From Halioglobus japonicus (GTDB taxonomy: Bacteria > Pseudomonadota > Gammaproteobacteria > Pseudomonadales > Halieaceae): a stretch of 64,000 bases of DNA. The notes under the pieces are model-generated. The model did no database searches. It was not told where the DNA came from and was given only the letters and a program-made list of their open reading frames with translations. A program made the position numbers and the translations under genes. The DNA lies in NCBI GenBank assembly GCA_902705825.1, contig CACSIL010000052.1, forward strand, positions 154,348 to 218,347, given 5' to 3'. The number at the start of each line of letters is the position of its first letter. The stretch's first letter is position 1. Below, piece by piece: positions 8,349-18,700 of the stretch.

Positions 8349-9568
8349 CTATTCGTACCCTATTGATATGTACCGCTCTCTATCTGACTTTCAATGCCAG
8401 TGCCGTTCTCGCCAGTGCAGATGACAGCGAACACACTGAAGCACCGAAAGGCCCTCACGGAGGCACACTGCTCAGCGACGCCCGCGGCCTCACGCTGGAA
8501 GTCACCATATTCAACCGGGGCATCCCACCCGAAATGCGCATATTTGCCTATCGGGATGGCGAACCTCTTTCGCCGTCTGAACTTGACGTGAACGTCCGAC
8601 TGAACCGTCTCGGTGGCGAAGTAACTCAACTGACATTTGCGCCCGAAGACGATTATCTGGTCAGTGGTGAAATGGTCCCGGAACCTCACTCGTTTGAAGT
8701 CTCAGTCATTGCCCGCTCAGCGGGATTGGATTACCAATGGCAGTACGACAACCCCGAAGGGCGTACACAGATCAACGAACGCGAGCAACAATTAGCAGAA
8801 CTGACAACCGAGCGCGCAGGCCCGATGACTCTGGTATTTACCGACACCCTGTTCGGCGTTATCGCCGCAGTAGCGGATCAGGTGTATCGCGTAAACGCGC
8901 CTTACCCGGGAATGGTTGTGTCTGTGTATGTCAACGTGGGAGACAGGGTCAAAGAGGGTCAGAAAGTGGCCACCCTGCGCAATACACAGACCTTGCAGAA
9001 TTACGATGTAACCAGCCCCGCAAACGGCGAGGTGACGGCCAGATCTGTCAATACCGGTGATCGTGCCGATGATGGCGCACTGGTTGAGATCACCGACCTT
9101 TCCCAGGTCTGGGTCGAACTCTCCGCTTTCCCGGAGGATATTGAAAAGCTCGCGACAGGCCAGGCCGTAACCGCATACGATCTACACCACCACGAGGTGG
9201 CGCACAGCACCATCAGCTACATCGCCCCGAGTATGACCGGCGGCCATATTGCAAGAGCGAGGGCAACCATTCCCAACCCTGAGGGACATTGGCGTCCGGG
9301 CATGCACCTCAAGGCTGATGTTGAAACAGGCAGGCGCAATGTACCTCTGGCAATACGCAACAGTGCACTGCAAACCATTGCAGAGCAGCCCGTGGTGTTC
9401 GCCCGCTATGGCAACACATTCGAAGTACGCATGCTCGAACTGGGTGACAGTACCGAAGAGTTCTCGGAGGTATTGAGCGGGCTACAGCCCGATACGGAAT
9501 ACGTCACCAACAACAGCTTTGTGCTAAAAGCCGACATTCTCAAAGGTGGTGTCAGCCACGATCACTAG
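8345..9568 (+). CDS. czcB: RND metal-efflux periplasmic adaptor, CzcB family
   Basis: 407 aa. After a signal peptide (about 1-23), an N-terminal domain with PKGPHGG and a long beta-rich region (about 35-140) precedes the adaptor core. This extra N-terminal domain is typical of CzcB-type, not drug-type, adaptors. The lipoyl half-motifs include PYPGMVVSVYVNVGDRVKEG and ANGEVTARSVNTGDR. The C-terminus ends SHDH, a possible metal ligand. It lies between CzcC and CzcA, 9 bases before the latter. Confidence 0.88.
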   Translation: MTIRTLLICTALYLTFNASAVLASADDSEHTEAPKGPHGGTLLSDARGLTLEVTIFNRGIPPEMRIFAYRDGEPLSPSELDVNVRLNRLGGEVTQLTFAPEDDYLVSGEMVPEPHSFEVSVIARSAGLDYQWQYDNPEGRTQINEREQQLAELTTERAGPMTLVFTDTLFGVIAAVADQVYRVNAPYPGMVVSVYVNVGDRVKEGQKVATLRNTQTLQNYDVTSPANGEVTARSVNTGDRADDGALVEITDLSQVWVELSAFPEDIEKLATGQAVTAYDLHHHEVAHSTISYIAPSMTGGHIARARATIPNPEGHWRPGMHLKADVETGRRNVPLAIRNSALQTIAEQPVVFARYGNTFEVRMLELGDSTEEFSEVLSGLQPDTEYVTNNSFVLKADILKGGVSHDH

Positions 9569-9577
9569 GAGATCGCA

Positions 9578-12500
9578 ATGATCGATAAAATTATCAGTGC
9601 CTCAGTACGCAGGCGCTGGCTGACGCTGTTCGCCACCTTACTGCTGGTAGGTCTGGGCATTTATAACGGTAGCAAGTTGCCGATTGATGCCGTGCCCGAT
9701 ATCACCAACGTACAGGTACAGATTAACACCGAGGCGGAGGGCTACTCGCCACTGGAGGTTGAACAGCGCGTCACCTATGTGGTGGAAAACGCGATGGCGG
9801 GTATACCTCTACTGGACTACACGCGCTCACTGTCTCGCTATGGATTGTCACAAGTCACTGTGATTTTCCAGGAAGGCACCGACATCTATTGGGCCAGACA
9901 ACAAGTCGCCGAACGACTCCAGGGTATTCGCAGCGAACTGCCTCCAGGGATGGAGCCCAGCCCTGGCCCCATTGCCAGCGGCCTGGGCGAAATATTCATC
10001 TATGCTGTCAGGGCTAAACCCGGTGCAGTTAAACCCGACGGCTCTGCGTACTCGATAGAAGATCTTCGCACTATTCAGGACTGGATAATCCGCCCGCAGC
10101 TAGTAACAACACCCGGTGTAACCGAGATCAACAGCGTGGGCGGATTTGAGCGCGAGTATCAGGTCGCGCCCGACCCACTGAAATTGCTGGCTTTCAAAAT
10201 CACCGTGGAGGATGTCATCAAGGCGCTGCAAAGCAACAACCAGAATGCCGGTGCCGGTTATATTGAACGGCGCGGAGAGCAGTGGTTGATTCGCTCCAAC
10301 GGACAACTGAGCGATCTTGAAGAGATCGGCCAGGTAGTTGTTGCCAAGCGCGATGACGCCCCTGTAAGGGTTTCCGATGTGGCCGAAGTCAGCTACGGCA
10401 AGCAGCTGCGCACCGGCTCGGCAACGCTCAATAGCGAGGAAACCGTTCTGGGCACAGCGTTTATGTTGCTGGGAGAAAACAGCCGCACCGTATCGAAAGC
10501 CATTGGCGCTGCTCTGGTGCGGGTTAATCTCAGCCTACCTGAGGGTGTCGAGGCTGTCGCGCTTTACGATCGCACCTCGTTGGTGGACAAAACCATCGCC
10601 ACCGTCAGGACAAACCTGTTCGAGGGTGCGGTACTGGTTATTGCGGTAATGTTCCTGCTACTGGGCAACATTCGTGCGGCATTCATCGCCGCACTCGTCA
10701 TCCCCTTGTCCATGCTGTTTGCCATTACCGGCATGGCGGCCAACCGAGTGTCGGGCAACCTGATGAGTCTGGGTGCAATCGATTTCGGCCTGATAGTGGA
10801 CGGCGCAGTGATAGTCGTTGAGAACGCCCTCCGCCGCCTGGGCTCGGCGCAACAAAAACTCGGCAGGCTGCTAACGCTTGAGGAGCGGCTGCGCGAGGTC
10901 ACCGCGAGTACTCGCGAGGTTGTGCGACCCGCTGTATTCGGTGTCTTTATTATCATGCTGGTCTACCTGCCGCTGTTCGCGCTCACTGGCGTAGAAGGAA
11001 AAATGTTTCAGCCAATGGCCTTTACCGTAATCGCCGCGCTGGCTGGCTCCCTGATTTTTTCGGTTACTTTCGTGCCCGCCGCTATCGCAGTTCTGGTAAG
11101 GGGAAACATCAATGAACGTGAGAACCCCTTGATGCGCTTTGCTCAGCGTCTATATCGGCCACTACTGGCATATGCGCAAAAATACTCTGCGCTGGTGATC
11201 GCTTGCGCCGTGTTATTAGTGGTCGCTGCGGGTGTGCAATCAACCCGCATGGGCAGCGAATTTCTACCGCAGCTGGATGAGCATGATATTGCCATGCATG
11301 CACTGCGAATCCCGGGAACAGGCATGGAGCAATCCACGCGGATGCAAATGCAACTGGAATCCAGGCTGCGCGAGTTTTCTGAGGTAGAACGGGTCTTTTC
11401 CAAAATCGGCACGCCAGAAATTGCGACAGACCCGATGCCCCCCAATATGGCTGACACCTTCCTGATTCTGAAACCACGGCAGCAATGGCCCAACCCATCA
11501 ATGCCCAAGTCGCAACTGCTGGCGGAACTGCGGGAGGCTGTGGAAAGCGTTCCCGGTAATAACTATGAGTTTACCCAGCCGATTGAGATGCGTTTCAACG
11601 AACTGATTGCAGGTGTGAGGTCTGATGTCGCTATTCGTATTTACGGCGACGATATGGCGACCCTGGCAAACGTCGGCGAACAGGCCCAACAGTTACTGAC
11701 TCAGATCAGCGGCAGCAAGGATGTACGTGTCGAACAGACAACCGGCCTGCCCGTGGTAAACATAGACCCCAAACGCGATCACATGGCGCTCCTCGGTCTT
11801 AATGTGTCTGACGTACAACAGGCCCTGCAAGCGGCGATCAGCGGTGTACAGACAGGACTTATCTATGAGGGCGACAGGCGTTTCCGCCTGGTGGTACGGC
11901 TCGATGAGAAGCTGCGTCGTTCACCCGAGTCCCTTGCCTCCCTGCCCATAATCATTCCCGACAGTACCAACCCTGAACTGGCATATGTGCCACTGGGTGA
12001 AATCGCCGACATCACCGTGACCGAGGGGCCCAATCAGATAAATCGTCGCAGCGGCAAACGCAATGTCGTCGTTACCGCCAACGTGGAAGACCGCGATCTG
12101 GGCAGTTTCATTGGAGAGACGCAGAACCTGATGGACGCGCGACTGGACATGCCCAGTGGCTACTGGCTGGAGTATGGCGGCACATTCGAGCAACTGCAGT
12201 CCGCATCGCAGCGCCTGTCTATTGTGGTGCCGCTAACACTGCTGTTGATACTGGGCCTACTGTTCGGCGCTTTTAACTCAGTGCGCGACGCCCTGATAAT
12301 ATTCACCGGGATACCACTGGCCCTTACTGGCGGGATACTGGCGCTGACGTTGAGAGGAATGCCGCTATCTATCTCGGCAATGGTGGGGTTTATTGCCCTG
12401 TCCGGAGTAGCAGTGCTCAACGGCGTGGTCATGCTGACGTTCATCGGTGAGTTACGCAGGCAGGGGGTACCGCTTGCCGAGGCAATTGAACAGGGAGCCA

Positions 12501-12709
12501 GGCAGCGTCTCAGACCGGTGCTCATGACCGCTCTGGTGGCGAGCCTGGGCTTTCTGCCTATGGCGCTCAATACCGGCACAGGCGCTGAAGTGCAGCGTCC
12601 TCTGGCGACGGTAGTAGTCGGAGGAATCGTATCCTCTACGCTGCTCACACTGGTCGTGCTTCCGGCTCTTTACCGCCTGGCTTACCGTCTGCGACCGGAT
12701 AACCGCTAG
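9578..12709 (+). CDS. czcA: heavy-metal efflux RND pump, CzcA family
   Basis: 1043 aa proton-driven inner-membrane pump exporting divalent cations. The N-terminus carries DAVPDITNVQVQINT and the HME-class marker SGLGEIFIY. The membrane motif DFGLIVDGAVIVVEN gives D402, D408 and E415, the same three positions reported as essential in Cupriavidus CzcA. That places it with the Co/Zn/Cd class (HME1) rather than the Cu/Ag class. Two halves of six membrane segments each with large periplasmic loops are evident. The metal range is inferred from these residues. No sensor kinase or regulator lies adjacent. Confidence 0.92.
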   Translation: MIDKIISASVRRRWLTLFATLLLVGLGIYNGSKLPIDAVPDITNVQVQINTEAEGYSPLEVEQRVTYVVENAMAGIPLLDYTRSLSRYGLSQVTVIFQEGTDIYWARQQVAERLQGIRSELPPGMEPSPGPIASGLGEIFIYAVRAKPGAVKPDGSAYSIEDLRTIQDWIIRPQLVTTPGVTEINSVGGFEREYQVAPDPLKLLAFKITVEDVIKALQSNNQNAGAGYIERRGEQWLIRSNGQLSDLEEIGQVVVAKRDDAPVRVSDVAEVSYGKQLRTGSATLNSEETVLGTAFMLLGENSRTVSKAIGAALVRVNLSLPEGVEAVALYDRTSLVDKTIATVRTNLFEGAVLVIAVMFLLLGNIRAAFIAALVIPLSMLFAITGMAANRVSGNLMSLGAIDFGLIVDGAVIVVENALRRLGSAQQKLGRLLTLEERLREVTASTREVVRPAVFGVFIIMLVYLPLFALTGVEGKMFQPMAFTVIAALAGSLIFSVTFVPAAIAVLVRGNINERENPLMRFAQRLYRPLLAYAQKYSALVIACAVLLVVAAGVQSTRMGSEFLPQLDEHDIAMHALRIPGTGMEQSTRMQMQLESRLREFSEVERVFSKIGTPEIATDPMPPNMADTFLILKPRQQWPNPSMPKSQLLAELREAVESVPGNNYEFTQPIEMRFNELIAGVRSDVAIRIYGDDMATLANVGEQAQQLLTQISGSKDVRVEQTTGLPVVNIDPKRDHMALLGLNVSDVQQALQAAISGVQTGLIYEGDRRFRLVVRLDEKLRRSPESLASLPIIIPDSTNPELAYVPLGEIADITVTEGPNQINRRSGKRNVVVTANVEDRDLGSFIGETQNLMDARLDMPSGYWLEYGGTFEQLQSASQRLSIVVPLTLLLILGLLFGAFNSVRDALIIFTGIPLALTGGILALTLRGMPLSISAMVGFIALSGVAVLNGVVMLTFIGELRRQGVPLAEAIEQGARQRLRPVLMTALVASLGFLPMALNTGTGAEVQRPLATVVVGGIVSSTLLTLVVLPALYRLAYRLRPDNR

Positions 12710-12838
12710 CGCACGGGTAAACAGATACTCAAAGTGGACAGCGCCCAAATCGGAGCCTTCGACTGTTTCTTTGTCATCTGGGGTGGTATTTAGCGTGCTT
12801 CTCCAGGTAATGAGCTGCAGGAATCCAGCTCCTTGCTC

Positions 12839-14743
12839 TTAGTTGCCAGGATGAGCAATAAATAAGTACCTGTAATCATCTGCCATTTTTCCGGCGAGTT
12901 CGATGCCCCCACTTAATGACAGGTGGCCATAATCAATAAAGGCCAGCTTTCCGTCTTCTGTAAAAATTCTGCACGATCCGGGACACTGGTATTGCTGATA
13001 GTCGATAAAAGGTGCGAGTGGCTCTACAGCGCTTTTGAGCAAGCGGTTTCCCTCCCTCTCGGAACTCACGATATGATTATTCGCGTAGGCTTCCATGCCG
13101 CTTATTGATGATTCTCCGGAATCCACGATCAGACTTGGTACGCTGCTCACGAAGCGGATTCCCGAGCCAACAACGATGACCTTTTCCGTTTTTGAGTACA
13201 AATATTGTATAGCCTGTTTCAGTAGAGGAAGCTCGTCATAGCTCCACGACGAAGACAGGATGACGCCATCGATTCGATCATCGGGCAGGAAATCCGAGAG
13301 AATAAAATCTACCAGACGCTCACATGTCTCGTACTGGCCTACCCCCCCAAATGGGCTGCAAGCCTCTGCCGTGGCCTGCAGGAAATTAACATCCGGATAA
13401 GCCGTTGACAAAATACTGTAGGTATCAGCGGCAAAGCTATCACCCAGTATCAGGTAATTTTGGCCTTGTGGTTCCTTGTTCAGACAAGTCGACTGATTAA
13501 ACTCGGAGAAGGATTGTGTCTTCATCAAAAAGCACTCTCCAACGCGCGTCACCGCATTTCGTTCTCTCCACATCTCGTCCGCACTTGGAATAGCGCTTAT
13601 CGCCTCTGGCAAACGAAAACGCCAACCTTTCGTGTAGATGGCCTGCCCCGAAACCAAAAATATCAACAAGGCAGCTACGATAATGGGGGTAAATCCTCTC
13701 GCAGACCGGGTGCTACCGCTGCGTGAATTTGATCGAAGTGGTGTCTCAATGTATCGGTACATCAGCGCAGCGAGAACGAAAAAGGAAAGTAGCAGACCAC
13801 CCTTCTCCAGATAATCCAGCTCTGTCCCAAACTGATACTTGAAGAAGACAATGACAGGCCAGTGAACCAGGTACAGAGAGTAGGAAATTGCTCCCGTATA
13901 AACCATAAGCTTATTGGTTAGTAGCTTGCCCGCAACGTTATCGTTCGCAGCGTAGATGATCAGTGCTGTGGCAATACAGGGTATTAAAGACAGGAACCCC
14001 GGCATGGGCGTCGTATCGTCAAAATTGAGGAAAGAGAGTACTAGAATGAATAAACCCAGCAGCAAAAATAGCCCGGAGAAAAAGCGTTTCTGCGCCAGCG
14101 CGCTGGGAAATCTGACAACCATGGCCCCGATGCAGAATTCAAATATTCTAAATGGCGTCAGAAAAAATGCGGCTCCCGGGTCTGCACCTTGTACTGCTTG
14201 GGCCAGCAACAAAGACAGAATGGCTACTATAAAAATCGCCGGCCAGAATACAGAGTGCTTTCTGGCGCTGTAAAAAATCGCCAGAAAGGCGGGCCAGACA
14301 ATATAAAATTGTTCTTCAACAGCGAGTGACCAGGTATGTAATAACGGTTTCAGGTGAGCCGCAGAATCAAAATAGCCCAGTTCGCTCCAGAACAAAAAAT
14401 TGGATAATGAAAAAACGGAGAGGAGCGCTACGATAGCCAACCTGAAAGAGTGGTCTGGCGGGAACAGCAAAAAACTCAAAAGCAGCGTGAAGATCAGCGT
14501 AGCAAATAAGGCGGGCAGTAAACGCCGGGCTCTTCTGGCATAGAATTTTCTAAAACTGAACTGCCGTTTTCCAAGATCTGACAGGATGTTCCTGGAAATC
14601 AAATAACCGGAGATAACAAAAAATACGTCAACCCCAAGAAACCCTCCCGGAATAAATGAAAAATCCAGATGGAACAGAATAACGGATAGAACGGCTAGCG
14701 CCCGTAAGCCTTCTATATCCTTTCGTTTTACCGATTGTTGCAC
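12839..14743 (-). CDS. OafA/OatA-type O-acyltransferase with C-terminal SGNH domain
   Basis: 634 aa. Residues 1 to about 345 form an acyltransferase-3 membrane domain starting KRKDIEGLRALAVLSVILFH, with the catalytic His, and about ten helices. Residues about 395-630 form a periplasmic SGNH hydrolase-like domain with GDSFAAD (block I) and DYGHLS near the end (block V, Asp-x-x-His). Such fusions transfer acyl, mostly acetyl, groups from the cytoplasm onto surface polysaccharide or lipid-linked sugars. It stands alone between the czc operon and the glycosyltransferase fusion gene, so decoration of the O-antigen or exopolysaccharide made nearby is the likely job. Confidence 0.9.
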   Translation of the reverse strand: MQQSVKRKDIEGLRALAVLSVILFHLDFSFIPGGFLGVDVFFVISGYLISRNILSDLGKRQFSFRKFYARRARRLLPALFATLIFTLLLSFLLFPPDHSFRLAIVALLSVFSLSNFLFWSELGYFDSAAHLKPLLHTWSLAVEEQFYIVWPAFLAIFYSARKHSVFWPAIFIVAILSLLLAQAVQGADPGAAFFLTPFRIFEFCIGAMVVRFPSALAQKRFFSGLFLLLGLFILVLSFLNFDDTTPMPGFLSLIPCIATALIIYAANDNVAGKLLTNKLMVYTGAISYSLYLVHWPVIVFFKYQFGTELDYLEKGGLLLSFFVLAALMYRYIETPLRSNSRSGSTRSARGFTPIIVAALLIFLVSGQAIYTKGWRFRLPEAISAIPSADEMWRERNAVTRVGECFLMKTQSFSEFNQSTCLNKEPQGQNYLILGDSFAADTYSILSTAYPDVNFLQATAEACSPFGGVGQYETCERLVDFILSDFLPDDRIDGVILSSSWSYDELPLLKQAIQYLYSKTEKVIVVGSGIRFVSSVPSLIVDSGESSISGMEAYANNHIVSSEREGNRLLKSAVEPLAPFIDYQQYQCPGSCRIFTEDGKLAFIDYGHLSLSGGIELAGKMADDYRYLFIAHPGN

Positions 14744-15132
14744 TGCGGGGTTTCCTAAAATTACCAGACAGTCTAACCAAGCGCGCCTGGCTACCCCTTC
14801 TGTAAATTGACAGAGCTATCGCCCCGGGCTGGTCGCGGGCAATTTCATCTGAGGTCTGCGAACTTGCTGGGCTGGTTGGCTGATATTACATCATTTTGAC
14901 AGCATCACCGACGGTGCAGTGTTACCTGTGCCAAATGTTGTGATGCATACCTCATTAACGCTGGGAGATGCATCGACCTGCCTAATTTGGGTACCCCCAC
15001 TCCCTTCCACTGTCTGCCAATTAGCCTATCTTCACACCTAGAGTGAAAGTCTGAGACTAATGGACCACTCAGGGGTAGCTGTCCGACAGTATCATCCGGC
15101 ACAGCTAAACAGGGCGTAGTGAGGACGACGTG
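14744..15132. other. intergenic region
   Basis: About 390 bases between the acyltransferase start and a possible small ORF. No gene, tRNA or clear promoter could be supported. The 14905-15312 open frame on the minus strand has no family features or ribosome binding site. Confidence 0.5.
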
Positions 15133-15303
15133 ATGACAAAAGAAAACAATGCTGTAGAAATAGTGATTCCGGAAGAGGCCTATAAACAAAATACCGTCTA
15201 CCGACCCTGGAGTGACATAAAGGCCGGCATCAGCACGGCAAAGGCCTACACAGCGCCGACACAATTGGATAACCGCAGGAGCCCGGCAAGACCCGCCCAC
15301 TGA
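15133..15303 (+). CDS. possible 56-aa protein of unknown function
   Basis: An open frame MTKENNAVEIVIPEEAY to RPARPAH with GAGGA 7 bases before its ATG. The composition (Glu, Lys, Ile and Tyr early, then Arg/Pro at the end) looks coded for the first half. No family is recognised. It may be a remnant of a longer gene at this variable locus. Confidence 0.3.
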   Translation: MTKENNAVEIVIPEEAYKQNTVYRPWSDIKAGISTAKAYTAPTQLDNRRSPARPAH

Positions 15304-15382
15304 TACTGCCAAATTCCGCTAACATTGGGCTCCCTCTCAGACACCGCTTGAGAAGCTTCTACAGAACGCACTTTCAGCCTCA

Positions 15383-15637
15383 TCAGATGTAAGGTTTTTC
15401 GCTCTCAATGTGAGATTCGACGCATTTTGAGTACCACTCTACACTTCGCCCGAAAATACCCTCAGGCAGCCCCCTCTCAAGCGATTTTATGTTGTAATAT
15501 TTTTCAGCGACCCGCATGGCCTGATGATGACCAGGGCTGGTGACATCGGTAATGCCAGATATTAGGTGATATAGTATCGAGGCTGCTTCCATAGAGGTCG
15601 CACCATGCGAAAACAGCAAATGGCAGCGATTATTCAA
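15383..15637 (-). CDS. possible small protein of unknown function
   Basis: 84 codons from a TTG, or 69 from an internal ATG (MEAASILYHL). The residue mix is protein-like, with an amphipathic start and a charged tail (YNIKSLERGLPEGIFGRSV). There is no strong ribosome binding site and no recognised family. It is divergent from the 1659-aa gene, and its upstream end lies 85 bases from that gene's start. It may be a gene fragment left by turnover of polysaccharide genes. Confidence 0.3.
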   Translation of the reverse strand: MNNRCHLLFSHGATSMEAASILYHLISGITDVTSPGHHQAMRVAEKYYNIKSLERGLPEGIFGRSVEWYSKCVESHIESEKPYI

Positions 15638-15722
15638 ACTAACGGGGTTCGGTTATCGTAAATCTCGCCCCAAACCGCAAATATAAACTACAAGAAACTC
15701 TGAAGCGTAACGCAAAGAATAT

Positions 15723-18700
15723 ATGAAGAACTGTCTATTCGTATTGGGAATGCATCGCAGTGGGACATCGGCATTCACCGGCATTCTCAACCTCCTCGGC
15801 GTCAATCTCGGCACGAAGATGCTCGAGACGCAGCGCGATAATCCCAAGGGGTTCTTTGAGAATAAATACGTTGTTCTGGCCAATGATTGCATTCTGGAGT
15901 CGTTTAACTCCTCCTGGGATGATCCTCTACCCCTGCCGGAGAACTGGCCGCAAAAATTCGAGGAATCCCAACTTGTAGACGATGTCCGCCATTTCCTGCG
16001 CACCGATATTCCCGATGCCGAACTATCGGCACTGAAGGATCCCAGGTTGTGCCGGTTGCTGCCATTTTGGCTGCCGTTGCTGACAACCGAAAATATCACA
16101 CCACGCGCTGTACTGGTGATTCGCAGCCCACTGGAAATTGCTGATTCACTTGCGCGCAGAAACGGGTTTTCTCTTGATAAGTCGCTGGTTCTCTGGATGC
16201 AGTACATGCTGGAGGCCGAGAAGAATACCAGACACATGCCGCGCTGCTTTGTGAAGTTCGAAGCCGTACTCAGCACGCCCCGGGAGACTATCGAGCACGT
16301 TTTTGACACGATCGGACTGGAAAAACCCGATTTTGCATCAGTCGATCCGGAAAAAGTTGAACAGTTCGTCGACCAGGATATGCGGCATCACGAGGTGTCG
16401 GATTCAGATCTCGACGCGCGCTGTCACAAGACAATCGCCGATTACTACAGACTGTTGTGTGAGGTGTCAGAGCGCGAGGTAACGGCGCAAGATCACGAGG
16501 CCTTTGACGCCTTGGGTGAACAGTTTCAGATCAATCAAACGCTGTTTTACAACAGCGATATTGCATTGGCACTGGAAAAGGCCAAGCAAGAAAGCGCACC
16601 GGACTGGTATCAGGCAAAGCTGAACCGCATCAAAGCGCAACTTGACGCCGACAAAACGTTCCGCGAATACCGCTATATCGCCAACACGGAACACCTCTAC
16701 CACGCGCGAATTGAACTGCAGAATCAATCCGATGCGCTGAGGGGCGAAATCGACAAGCTGCAGGCTGAAATAGCAAATCTGCAGCAGCAGATTGCACAGC
16801 TACAAAATCAATTGAACACGCCACACCTGACAATCTCTGCGTTGCGAAACGAGCTGGCAGTCCAACAGGATGACATTAACCTCCTTAACGACACGAGCTC
16901 CAAGCTGCGGGCGGATTTGGCATCACGGGTGGACAACATCACCGGGCTGCAAAATGACATCGCAGAGCTTCAGGGGACTATTTCCAGCCTGCAGCATGAG
17001 CAGACAACACTGCAGAACGTCATTGCAGCCCAGAAAATTGTTCTCACGGCGCAAAAATCGGAAGAAGCGGCACGACTGAAAGAGGTAGCTGAACTGCGAG
17101 AGAACCTGGAAAGCCGGCAGAACAGCGAAACCCAGTTGCTCGCCAGAAATGACGAGTTGGAGAGAATAGTTTTTCAGCTTTATGCCACGCGGCCCATGCG
17201 GGTGTACCAAAAGTATCAGCGCTCGGTCGAGGCAGTATTCCCCGAAGGTACCCTGCTGCGAAAGCTGCTAAAGTGGACCAAGGGTGTTTTAACGGGTGAG
17301 AAAGCGGAGCGTACTGCGCTGCAAGACAATGCCCAGATCAGTGAGACACAAGGTGCGAATGCTGGCGAGGAAATCGAACCTGCAATTGTAATGGACACTG
17401 CCGAACAGCACACCGCTGAGGCCCCCGCCAACGAATCTGAAGACGCGAATAACAATACCGCACCGGCTAACTCGCAAGCAGCAGAGGATCAGAACGCGGT
17501 TATAGCGGGACACAGCGAAGAGATGCAGGTGTCAGGAGATGCTGCCGGCGAACGCGCTGCGGATGAGACCTCGCCGGCGAACGCGGATGTTGCCATTGAT
17601 ACGAAACGCGAGAGCAAACCGGAACTCTTCCTTGTTCCCACCGTCACAGCGCCCCCGCCAGTGGATTCCGCAAATGATGTGATGCCAGCTACCGCCTCAC
17701 CTGATCAGGCCCCTGTGCATGATCAAGCTAAGCAAGCAGTGATCAGTGAGGCGGCCCGTTTATCCGCCGAGACCAAAGCCGACAATATCTACGGTGTTGC
17801 GGTAGACGAGCCTGCCGCTGCCGACATACCAGAAAGAGCGGCCGACCCCTCTGCAGCTCAGGCACCTGCCGCTACTGAAGAACAACCATCAACGCCGGAT
17901 GAATCACAAGGCACAACAGTATCGGGCGAAGCTCTCGATCCGCGAGACATCGTGTTTCCAACCACCGAAAACCCGAATGTCAGTATTATTATTCCTGTGT
18001 TCAACAACTGGGCGTTTACCCATAAATGCCTGCATTCCCTGTTTCTTTACAACCGGGGAAGCTACGAAATTATTGTCGTAGACAACAACTCGACAGACGA
18101 GACGCCGCAACACCTTTCTGCCATCACGGGCATTCAGGTGATCACCAACGAGAGCAATGAAGTGTTTGTCAACGCCTGCAATCAGGCTGCTCAAGTTGCC
18201 AGAGGCAACTACCTGCTGTTTTTGAACAACGATACCGAGGTCAGCGAGGGGTGGCTCGAAGCCATGCTGGCACCCTTCTCGGACGCCAGCACCGGAGTGG
18301 TAGGCGCGAAGCTTGTGTACCCGGACGGCTCGCTGCAGGAAGCGGGCGGCATCATCTGGAATGATGGCAACGGCTGCAACTATGGTCACGGTGACAACCC
18401 CGACCTTCCCAAGTACTCCTATCGCAAGGCCGTCGATTACTGCTCTGGTGCCTGCCTGATGATTGCAAGCAGCCTGTGGCATGAGATCGGCGGTTTTGAC
18501 CAACGTTTTGCGCCGGCCTATTACGAGGATACGGATCTGTGTTTTACCGTTCGCGCACTCAACTACAAGGTTATCTACCAACCCGCTGCCCGGATAGTGC
18601 ATTACGGCGGCGCATCCGCCGGCAAGGAGACCAGTTCCGGCTACAAGCGCTACCAGGACATCAATCGCGAAAAGTTCATAGCGAAGTGGCAGGAAGTTCT

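Noticed and set aside
12820-12838. GAGCTG/CAGCTC inverted repeat between czcA and the acyltransferase as a bidirectional terminator
   Set aside because: Only six base pairs with no T-run on either side; too weak to claim.
14905-15312. 135-aa minus-strand frame upstream of the giant fusion gene
   Set aside because: Residue composition is random-looking with many Cys, His and Arg, and it overlaps the better-supported small plus-strand ORF.
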